Origin: Lepus europaeus
Lineage: Eukaryota; Chordata; Mammalia; Lagomorpha; Leporidae
Assembly (NCBI RefSeq): GCF_033115175.1
Contig: NC_084836.1
Location: 67,480,797-67,544,796, forward strand
DNA: 64,000 nucleotides
Direction of reading: 5' to 3'
Part shown: positions 46,317-56,500 of the stretch, piece after piece
Layout of the letters: every line of letters begins with the position of its first letter
Position numbering within the stretch: the stretch's first letter is position 1
The notes under the pieces: model-generated
What the model saw: the letters and a program-made list of their open reading frames with translations, nothing else
The model's database searches: none
What the model was told of the DNA's origin: nothing
Position numbers and translations under genes: made by a program

Positions 46317-48199
46317 GCTGTCCCACTAGCTGGGGTGCTGGCCGGCCGGCCTGGGGGGCCCTGAACAATGCTAGGGCCTGGCCTGGGGCTTCCGCAGCTT
46401 CCCCTGGGCGGCGGGCAGGCTGTGTGGCGGTGTGAGGAGAAGCCCAGCCCTGGAAGTGGAGGGAAGTGCCGGCGGGAAGGGGGCAGGTCGCAGCTCCAGG
46501 AAGTGGGGGGGAGGAGGATGTGGGGGAGGCCAGGAGATCAGATTCCCAGGATCTGTCCCGCTGGGAGCGTCAGCCCAGGACCTGGTGCTCCCCTGCTTGG
46601 GCTCAGGGCTGGGGAGCTGGCCCCGGGATCCCCCTGGCCCAAGCATCCAGACCTGGGGAGGGAGCCCGCCCTCGGGATCGGCCCCCCGCTGGGGCAGGGC
46701 GGGGTGGGAATTTAGGTCTCTGGGCAGGGCTCAAGGGCCAGTGGGGAACAGTGTGTCCCGGCCAGCCTCCCAGCCTGCACTCTCCTGGGACTTCCGGTGG
46801 GGAGGGAGGGCAGCTGGGAGCCAGCACCCTGCTGGCTGAGGATCCTGAGTGCATGCTGCCCGGTTCCCTCCCGGACTCAGCTGCGCTGGTTAGGATGTGA
46901 GAAAGAGAAGCAAGGGTCCGCTGCCCTCACTCTCCATACCCCTGCCCCCCCAGCAGAACCAGGCCCACCTGATCCAGTTGCTCCGCCAGCCCCCTATCCA
47001 CACCGTCTCCTGGCTCCAGCCCAACCGCAACTCCCTAGCCCCTGCAAGCCAGGCCTTCAGCCCAGGGACCCTGCCCCATCCCCACGGGACATCCTGAGGT
47101 CTGGGCAGGGCGCCCCCTCCCAATACAGTCCAGCCCGCTCCAGGGCCTCCTGCCTCCCTCCTGGGAACATGGCCAACTTCCTGCCCCAGAAGTCTAGAGG
47201 AGGAGGAGGCGATGGGGCCTCTGAGTGGAGGGAGTCATCTTCCTAGCACACAAGGGGTTAATGCCACCCCTGGAGTGGGGGGCGGTCCTCGAAGCCCCTT
47301 GGACTTGTGCTTAGCTGTCACCCAAAGAAGGGGCGACTGTGCCCCCTCCTCGGCACTGGCACACCCTGGCGTCTCCCACGGGGGCTCTGGCCCTGGCCTC
47401 CTCCTCCCTCATGCCGGTCCAGATGGAAGGCTCTGGATGCTTTGTGGGGCACTTCTGCGGACCTGCCCGGGCCTGGGTCCGGCCCGAGGCCTCTGCCTGG
47501 GAGCTCTAATCTTCCAGGACAGACTATCCATTCCCCCATGCCCACCGCGGCCCCCTGGGGGTACCTGGCCATGAGGTGGCACCTGTGTCGCCAGGCCTGG
47601 GCCCCTCCCCCTAGCTGTGCCACAGGCCATTCCAGGGTCCTGGACAGTGTGGGCACTTGGGCCTGGTCTGGCATCCAACCGTTAGGGGCAGAAGGCGCCC
47701 TGAGCAGGGCAGGGTGGGGTGCAGTGGGTGGGATTTCTGCCTGTCCTTTGCTCCTGCGGCCCGTGGCCCTGGCCCAGCCCCCTCCACAGGCCCCCAAGTC
47801 CCTCACTTGGAACAGGGCCTCTGATACCAGTGGTCTCAGACTCTGCACCCAGGCCCTGCAAGACACTCCACCAGGGGCACTGCCAGCATCCGCCCTGGGC
47901 AGCGCCCCCAGGGGAGCCGGGCCAAGGTACCTAGGAGCCGCAGCTTGTTGCGGGGGGGAAGGGGGGGACCCTTGCCCACCTCCTGCCTGGAACAGTCCGG
48001 AGCTTGTCTGCCTCTCCCCGGCCGGGCCCCCAGCTCCCTCCCAAGCCCAGGGTTTGTTTGGAGAAACCCCTCCACCCACACCCCCCTTCCTGGAAATAGC
48101 TGTGGTTGGATGCGAGGCTGGGAGCCCGCCCGCCCCGGGAGCAGGCGTGAGGCCCAGGCAAGGAGCGCCGGAGCAGGCGGCGTGGCCGGGTGTGCCCGG

Positions 48200-48990
48200 A
48201 GCATCTGGTGGAGTGAGGGCAGAGGCGCGCGTTGGCCGACGAGCGGGCCACTCCTGAGCCCGCTCTCGGCCTGCGTCCCAGAGCAGGCAAGGGAGGACGC
48301 GCGCGCACACACGCGCAGCCAGGCCGGCCCGAGCGCGGCTGCTGCTCGCCCCTGCCCAGCTCGCGGGCCTGTGTGTGCCGGGACCGCGGCGCCTCGTGCG
48401 GCGGGCGCGCCACGGAGTGCGGGCCGCGTGTGAGCCAGGACGCGGGAAGGCGTGGCGGCGAGGGCCCGCGGCGGCCTGCCCCGCCCCCTGGTCACCTTCA
48501 GGCCTCCGAGCGTCCCCTCCGCGGCCCGGGGCGCGGGGCCCAGCCCGCCGAGCGCCCCGCACCCCCTCGCCCCCTGGCGCCCGCCCCCGGCACTGCCCGC
48601 ACGGCTGTGACGCAGACGCCGCCGCCGCCCGCCCCGCGCGCCGCGGCCACTCACCTGCGGGGGGCGCCCGGCGGCGCGGGGGCGCGGCGGGGCGGGGCAG
48701 CAGCAGGGGGAGCCCCCGGGCCAGCCCATCGCTGCCGGGTCCGCGCCGAGCGGGATGCGGAGGCGGCGGCGGCGGGCGCGCCGCGCTCGGCTGGGCTCCC
48801 TCCGGCTCCCGCCGCGCCCCGCGCCCGCGGCCGCTCTCTCCTCCCCCGCTCCCGCCCGCCCCGGCTCCAATCCCCACGTCCCGCCCGCTCCCCGCCCCTC
48901 GTCCTCCTCCTCTCTCCCTCTTCTCCTCTCCATCTTCTCCCGCGAACCCACACTCACAAAGAGCTGAGAGGCGAGGACGCAGGGCCCGGC
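48200..48990 (-). promoter_or_regulatory. TNS2: CpG island, probable alternative TNS2 promoter
   Basis: About 0.8 kb of extremely GC- and CpG-rich sequence 2-2.7 kb upstream of the MKSSG exon, far denser in CpG than flanking DNA. It contains a candidate first coding exon on the minus strand (48729-48655). A CpG island here with no other gene nearby suggests a distal TNS2 promoter. Confidence 0.6.
48655..48729 (-). CDS. TNS2: Candidate alternative first coding exon of TNS2
   Basis: An ATG at 48729 opens a 25-codon frame (starting MGWPGGSPCCC) ending in phase 0 at a strong CAG/GTGAGTGG donor. It could splice in frame to the TNS2 exon at 44864, replacing the MKSSG exon, which is also 25 codons and phase 0. 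The triple cysteine next to the N terminus could be lipidated. I do not recall a matching known isoform, so it might be 5' UTR only. Confidence 0.4.
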
Positions 48991-48999
48991 GGAGAGGCC

Positions 49000-50445
49000 G
49001 GGTCAGGGAGCGAGTCGGGGACAGGAGGAGCCGAGCGGTGGGGAGAGGGGTTGGGAGAAGCCCGGGGACGGGGAGCCCAGCGGCGCGACCCGGACAGGCA
49101 GGCAGATGCCGAAGGAAGGGTGCACGTGGGTCCAGCAGGCACTGGAAGCGAGGGCCCGCAGCCTGTCGGCCCCGCCACGCCACAGCAGTGCGTGGGATTG
49201 GGCCTGGCCCCGAGGGTCGGCACCTGCATCGGTGAAGACCCCTGTGGCGGCTGGTGTCCCGAGTCTCTGGACACCTTGCCCCGAGTGACCTAGTCTCCCT
49301 AAGAGACTCCCAGCCCAGGATGTCCGCAAGGGGTTCAAGCCCCTCCCATCCCTTGCTCCACTCTCTGGGGGCAATCCCACCCCCCAGGTATGGCTGCGAA
49401 GGGCTTCACGTGTCCGTCACTGCCTTCAGTGTCTGGATGCGACCTGGTACGGGCTAGGAGCTTCCTGGAAGGGAGCTAAGGGACCCCCGAGGGCCGGAGG
49501 GGAAGGTGGCTTCGTCCTAGAGCCCTGAGCCGGCTGTCACTCCAAGGCCCCAGTTCCTTAGCAATGAGCACTCCCTGACACACGGTGGCCCTCCCTCACC
49601 TCACCCCCCCCCCCCGCGCCCCAGATTTTCCATGATGAAAACAGGGGGGCGGGGAGAGGATTCTGAGAAGCCGGTGCCCGGGGCAGAAGGCCCAGTGCCT
49701 GCCCACTACTGACTCTTGGGGCCCCTCTGGGCTCATCCTGTCTTTGGCCAAGGCCGGGGAGCCTGGTTCTGATTAGGAGGGGCGGGGCACCGCTTTCTAC
49801 TCCGGCAGCGGGAAGAGGCCCCAGGAGACAGGCAGAGCCGGCTGGGGGCTGGGGAGCCTCCATCTTGCTCCTGGCTGAGGTTAGGACAGTGCTGGGTGCC
49901 ACGGGGGTCGGGAAGGGCAGAGTGGAGGCTGGGGGTGGGGGGAGGACCTGAGAGAGGCCGGCCTTAGGGAAGGCTCCGGGAGCACAGAGGCTGCTGAGTC
50001 AAGGACAAGGCCCGCGGTCACAAGGCACGTGAACTATGAGAATTTGGTCATTTCTTTGGAACCTGCAGCTAGCTCTTTCATAACACCTTGCGGTCTCCGG
50101 CCAGGTGCTGGGCTGCGTGCAGTGGGGCCGGGTCTCTTCCCTAAAGGTAGGAAGTGGCCTGGCTCCCCGAGGGGTGGGTGGGGCTACAGCCTCACATTCA
50201 GCTGCTGCCGGGTGGGGCGGTGGTGGTGGCAGTGCTAAAAGGAACTTGTGAGGGTCCCAGGATTTGGGAGAGGCTCAGGGGATGGGCAGCTGAGCTCCCT
50301 GCTCACACGGGGGTCTGCCCGAGCCAGCCAGGCATCCTGAGAAGCAGCCAGAGCCGCGGGGAGCCCAGCCGAGCGAGGGGAGGGGAGGAGGAAGGGAAAG
50401 CCTGGCAGAGGCGGAGCAGACCTCCCTCCACGAAAGCTGGCTTAC
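49000..50445. other. Intergenic between TNS2 and EIF4B, nothing recognised
   Basis: GC-rich unique sequence with no repeat or family-like frame. It may hold distal TNS2 regulatory sequence. Confidence 0.4.
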
Positions 50446-50526
50446 CTTGAGCAGGCAGAGCGCGGCCCATCTCGCCGCTGATGGGGGCACCTCCTCCTTC
50501 TCCTCCGTGGTCTGGGGCGACCCCAT
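50446..50526 (-). CDS. Candidate distal first exon with coding potential, upstream of TNS2
   Basis: An ATG at 50526 opens 27 codons (starting MGSPQTTEEKEE) that end in phase 0 at a strong AAG/GTAAGCC donor. In-frame splicing to the TNS2 exon at 44864 is possible. The N terminus fits the N-myristoylation pattern (Gly2, Thr at position 6). No homologue is known to me; chance is not excluded. Confidence 0.35.
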
Positions 50527-51719
50527 GGCCGTAACAGTGCACTCAGGTCTTGGGGGTGGAAGACCACCGGGAGGGCTCCGGTGCTGGGAACCAGGCAGAG
50601 CAGGGAGAAAGGGAACTCGAGGCGGCTCTCCTGGCTGAGGACCGAGGGTGCTTTGTCCAACCCAGAGGTCGCTATAGCTGGGCGGGGAGCAGTGGTCTCT
50701 TCCAAACTTTTTTGGGGGGAGGTGGAGGGAGGGCAAGTCCCGACTCTGGTGGCCCTGGGGGCTACAGTGGTTGCTGAGAGACGATCTGACAAATAATGCT
50801 TCCCAGGAGCAGATGTGCAGCCCCCCCCCCACTTCCTGAGAAACCAGATGTGGAGCTCTGGGGGGTGCCGCCCTCAGCTCCAGCTGGAACCTCAGGGGCC
50901 TGGGACCCGAGCATGGCCCTGTTCCGAGAATACAGACAGTGTGGACCAGGACACCCAGGCCAAGCAGCGGAAGGCTGACCGGAGTGGACTTACAGGGGCC
51001 TGGCAGAGAGGGCTGGGCTCCTGGGAGGGGCCCCGCATCTCTGAGGCCGTGCCAGAGCTTTTCCTTGAGTACACTTACACAGGGAGTTCCTCTCTCAGCA
51101 TAGCTTTCTCCACTTCCCGTCTGCAGGAGTGGCTTTGGGCAAAGGCCTGGAGGGGACAGAGGGGGAGCCTATGGCCTCCGCGGGCAGCCTGGGCACCTCT
51201 CTCCACATGAAGGCTTTCCCGTCATCTTGGCAGATGAAACTCTAGCTACCCAGAGTTCAGCTGGGAAAGCAGCTGCTGCAGCTGACCCAAAATGTGACCT
51301 TGCTAACAGCTCCCAGTCCCCAACAGTGCGGACTGAAGTCCCCTGGGCTTCCTTGTGCTCCACCTCCACATGACCTTAGGGCTCATCCCCGCTGTCCTAA
51401 CCCCCTGCCTGCCTTCCAACAATGCCCAGCTTGTCTTTGGCCGTTTGGAAAATCCCCATGGCTCCACTAGCACTCTCAGGGAGCTGGGGGCAGTAGGCAA
51501 GGCCTCAGGGCCCTCTCCTCCTAGTGCTGGGCTTCTGAGCGCTGTGAGTGATGCAAGTTAACACCAGGGGGAGCTGGGATGCAAATTCCCAGACCTTGTA
51601 GGCAGTGGAACCCCAGCCTCCGAGCTTGCACTTGGGAGCCCCGGCGGGGAGGAGTGGCCACCCCGCCCACCGGTGGGGGAGGCGGGCACGAAGCACTGTG
51701 TGTCAAATCAATCTCACCA
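50527..51719. other. Intergenic, nothing recognised
   Basis: Unique sequence between the candidate exon and the EIF4B 3' end. No exon, RNA gene or repeat identified. Confidence 0.4.
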
Positions 51720-51724
51720 TTAAA

Positions 51725-53529
51725 ATGAACTTTAAAGATCAGATTTATTTGGAGAAAACAAAAACCCCACAACCCAAAGGATGGGATTTTACATCTCAAG
51801 ACATCTCCCAGGTATTAAGTCTACAGATTACAAATCATTTTCATAGAAGATATTTTTGTACAAATTTTACATGTATTCAGGGGCGGGACATAAATCAATC
51901 CCTGTTCCGATCTTAACAGGAGGGCAAGGCAGGGGCGTGGGAAAGAACAGCTTTTTTGGATCCGACTATCTGGAAGGAGCAGACACGAAGGGGGCGACTG
52001 TCTTTCCATTACCTACGAGCAGTGGGTCCAAGACCCTTTCAGCTTTGGGCGTCTTGCGAAAAGCCCACTTCCCAGCTACTAGCCCGCCCACGCCAATTAT
52101 TTGAAGGTAATTCACTTCGCTTGGTCATCTTTAGTCCACTGAGCAAATGACCCATCGCGCCCCCTGCTGCAGCGCGCTTCAACCAGCAGCCCTGCCCAGC
52201 AGGCTCGCACCAGGACTGATGGGGGGAGGGCTTGCCAACGACACACCAAGACACCATTTCTCTGTGGGTACCATCTACTGAGCGGACCCTACACAAAGGC
52301 GCACATACAAGCAGACAAGCTACTGTGTTGCCATAGAAACCAAGACCTTGCTAAAGAGTTCTCTCCATTATTCATTCTTTTAAGGGAAGCTTAAAAAGAA
52401 ATAAACAAAAAAACCCAAAGCAAAACCCCCCACACGTTAATCTCGGCCACATCATAAATCCAAGCGTGTGTGGGACTCAGCAGGGAGAAGGAAACTGGTT
52501 ACAGAAACCAAAAACCCCAATGAAGGCTGCAAGAAAGGTTCATTTTCCAGTCCCTACCTGCCCGTCCTTCCTGCTCCACAGCCAACACCACCAGTCTGGG
52601 AGCACTGGTCTGCAGGAGCAGGCGTGGCTGAGGGAGGAGTGAGAGTCCCCAGGGGGCTGGGGGAGCAAAGCAGTGATTCTTGTTCCCCAGCCCCGGGGGC
52701 CGGGAGCGCAGGTGCCTGACTGCGACAGACTGCTTTTTCGGGAGGTCTAAGAGTAGCGCAAAGAACCTAAGACCAGACTCTGAATTTAAAGCTTTTGGGT
52801 TAACAGAACGTGGCTGTATTTCAGCGTTCAGAGAGCACAGTGTTTGGAAAGAGCAGCCCGGGACTTCCCGCCACCCCCAGCGCTTCCTGCGCCAGGAAGT
52901 GGCCACTCTCACTGGAGGCCGCGCCAGGCCCCCCAGCACCTCCCAAAGCTCTGCTGCAAACCACGATTCTCCTACTTTGGTCCCCAAGCAGTCCTGCTCA
53001 CTAGTGGCCTGTAGACTCTCAGCTACCCCCCTGGGGGGTAAAAATAAAGATAATCCTCCTAGGCTGGCCCCAGGAACTCAGAATTCAAGAGGAGGAGGGG
53101 CGGGCAGCCTCCTGGAGACTAAATCTACCTTTGCCAGGGTGAACAATCTACTCGGTAATGTCTGTGAATTCATATATGCCACGACAGGAAAGGCAAGGCA
53201 GAAATCTCACGCGCTTGCCCGACCCCCCCCAGCGCCCAGTCGCTGCCATGGCCACTTCTGCTAAGTGAAGGCCCCCGGGCACCAGACACGCAGGCAACCG
53301 CACGGCCTCATAAAAACCCAGCCCAACTTCTGTTCAAGCGTGCTCACGCTCCGGCCACGTCAACACGTTCAAGGCTGCAGCAGCATGCGAAAGAATTTCA
53401 TCTCGTTAAAAAAAAAAGTTAAGAAAGGTCTCCAGGAGATGGTGAGTTTTATTGTGTCTTGCTGGATAGAGGTTTGATTTGCTCTTGAGTGTCCCGGGGT
53501 GGAGGTGAGGAGCGCGCGGGGCACGAGGG
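51725..53529 (-). other. EIF4B: EIF4B 3' untranslated region with two poly(A) signals
   Basis: AATAAA occurs on the minus strand at 53449-53454 (about 80 bases after the stop) and at 51744-51749 (about 1.8 kb after it). The intervening sequence is AT-richer than the introns, free of SINEs and contains AT-rich blocks near 52,380-52,430, fitting a long regulated 3' UTR. Human EIF4B mRNA also has a long 3' UTR, so both short and long forms are expected. Confidence 0.6.
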
Positions 53530-56500
53530 CTACTCAGCGTCGTCCTCCCCCTCGTTCTCGTCTTCACCGTCCACGGAGAGAGCAGCGTACTTGCTTGCAG
53601 AACTGAACTTCTGTAACGGACGAGTGACAAGGCAATGAAGGCGCTGCATGTGCAGAACGAAAAACCCACGGCACGGGACACTGCCACGTTCCCGGGCAGG
53701 GGCGGCCGTTTGGACCGCACCCGCGCGCTCGCCAGAGGAGAGATGGCAACAGGGCAGGAGCTCATCTCCACTGGCACCCGCAGCCCACACGTACGTGAGT
53801 TCAAGGGCAAAAGCAGCTAAGGGCGGCTGAAGGCCACGTCTGACACTTACGGAGGCTGGACTTTCTTCAGGTTTCTTTGGCTCAGGTGCAGATCTGGCGT
53901 CTTGTTCCTTTTTGCCATCTTTCCTGTGGAGATGGAGGGGTAAGAGCACGTGTCCAGGAGCTGACCCCTACCCTGCACCTCCCCCACCCCCGGTGCTCAC
54001 ACGCAGGGTGGGGCACCCACAGGCGCTGCCAGTCAGCAGTCCCTGCGACTCGTCTGACACGTCCGCTGGTGACTTCAGCGAGCCAGTGACAGCTCTGGCA
54101 GTTTTCAGGACATCAGAACTCCTCTAACTTTCACCACGTTTGGGGCTGGCACTGTGACATAATGGGTTAAGCCGCCACCTGCAGCGCCAGAATTCCCATA
54201 TGTGTGGTTTGAGTTTGGGCTGCACCACTTCCGATCCAGCTCCCTGCTAATGCACCTGGGAAACCCGTGTGTGGGAGACCCGGAAAAAGCTCCTGGCTCA
54301 GCTCCAGCCATTGCAGCCAACTGGGGAGAGAACCAGTAGATGGAAAATCTCTCTATAACTCTGCCTTTCAAATAAATAAATCTTAAAATTAAAAAAAAAA
54401 AAAACTTTTATCTTTTTTTCCTCTAGCAAGTATCTATCTACATTTTATTGGAAATGAAGAGAGAGACAGAGACTGATAATCAGATTTCTCTTCCATCTGC
54501 TGGTTTGTTTCCTAAATGCCTGCAACAGCTGAGGCCAGGCCGAAGCCCCGAGGCCAGCACTCAACCCGGGCCCCCCACGTGGGTGGCACACATCCAAGCA
54601 TTTGAGCCATCACTGCCGCCTCCCAGCGTGCACATGAGCAGGACGCTGGACCAGAAGCAGAGCCTGGACTTGAACCCAGGCCCTCTGACACGGTCTGAAG
54701 TGACATCTGAACCAGCGTCCAGTGTCCGCCCCGACAACCAGAGCCTCACTCACAGGGCGCGCGCTCTAGCCGGGTAGAGAGCAGGCTTACCTGTCTGACT
54801 CCTTCCAGTGCTCTCTGCTCCCACCCTCTCCTGGACCACGGCCGGAGGTCCCGGCCGGGCCTCTGGGTCCACTCATCCCATCCATTTTGTTCTCATCTGC
54901 TTAGGCAGGAACACAAAACAAGTCAAGAGCCAGCACAAGAGCCACTCCTCCCCAGAAAGCTGTGCTCTACACCCCGAGGGGCGTCGTCCCACGCCCTGCA
55001 CATCGCTTACCCCCCAGCCAAGAGCCGCTGGACGGCTCCACCACCGTGAACAGCAAGCTGCACTTAGGGCCCATGGTGACCTTGGCTCCGCTAGCGGTGG
55101 CGGTGACGTTCCTAATCTGGACTGAACACGCTCATTTCCTTCCGATTACTCCCCCTCCTTTCCAGTGCTCTACCGGGAAATGGCAGGGCTGTGTGAGCTC
55201 TATAGAGGGGCCGCTCCTGCCCTCTACAGGCGAGCGAGAGTAGGCCATCAAAGGAGCTTTCACCCTGGCCGCGGGAGTCTGAGGCCCAGCTTTCCTGACC
55301 CACCTCCCCTGAGGACAAGGACGAGGACAAGGACGGGCTCACCTTTCCTTCCTGGTCCCTCCTCGGCTGGCTGAGCGGGGGCTGCTTTCCCGCCACCACT
55401 GGAAGGGAAACACGCAGTCGCGTAAGTTATTTCAGAGCGGGAGGGAACGCCTCAGACATTCAGAACCATTTCTAAAATGTAGTAAGCGATATCAGAAACA
55501 GGCTACATTAACATACGAGGTGTTAAAATTCAGGAAAGACAAATTTGAACACAAGTGCTGTGTGCTTTAGAATCATGGCAGCCGTGCCAGGGCAGGCGAG
55601 AAGGCTTGGAGGTTCGAGCCTGAGAAGCGAGGTGGCTCCAGGCGCACGCTGCTGTGCGGCAGAGCTAGGCAGAGCCTGGTTTACAGTGCCCGCCATGCCC
55701 ACCGTAGCTAACGTCACGTCATCCAAGGGATGCCAACCAGCTACCCAAAAGCAGAAAACCGAGCACTGGCTGTCGTGAGCCAGCTCCAGCACACAACTGA
55801 CTGTAACGGAGAGTGAGGCCAGCGCGACACCGGCCACACCCCTCGGGCATTTCCAGCACGAGATCCCATATTCAGACTGCGGCTTGCGAGCTGACTCACC
55901 TGGTCGGGGACTGCTGCTCTGTGTCTGAGCTCTGGGACCGAGCAGGAGGGTTAGAACTTCGCTTCACCCAAGCATTCTCCTTTGGTGGAGGGGCTGGCAT
56001 TACCTTTAGAGGCTGATCGGGTTTGGGAGGCTTAGAAGTTGGAGAGTGACAGTCCTCCTCCTTACTGAGGGTCTCGTTGTCTAGAGACTTCTCACTCTCT
56101 CTCCTCCGTGCATCTGTGGGGGCAGAGGGGAGGTCAGCGTGGAGGCCGTGGGGGCGGCACAACCTGCACGAGCCCCCGCCGCCATGTCAGTGGCATGGAA
56201 AACGCTCCACAGCCAAGTTTAGCAGCTCCCGTTGTCACAAAAGACACCAACCGGGCGCCCAGTGGACGGATCCCTGCAGCAGTGTCAAACAGCGTGTTCA
56301 CGAAAGCGCCTACTGGTGTGGAGAGGACATGGGAAAATGGCCGGACCCTCCCTCACCCAGGGGCAGCGTGCAGCCGTGTGCCAGCGCATTGGCGGCTCCC
56401 AACTCCAGTACTCACTGCTCGGCCCACTCGGGCTCAGCACACTCACACACACACTAGGACGTGGCCACGTGCGCACTCTCATGAAAACCGATGTGCACTG

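Noticed and set aside
47318-49183. A 621-codon open frame on the minus strand spanning the CpG island upstream of TNS2
   Set aside because: It is proline/glycine/arginine-rich low-complexity translation of very GC-rich DNA, with open frames on both strands at the same place. No family motifs are present. The supported coding potential here is only the small candidate exon.
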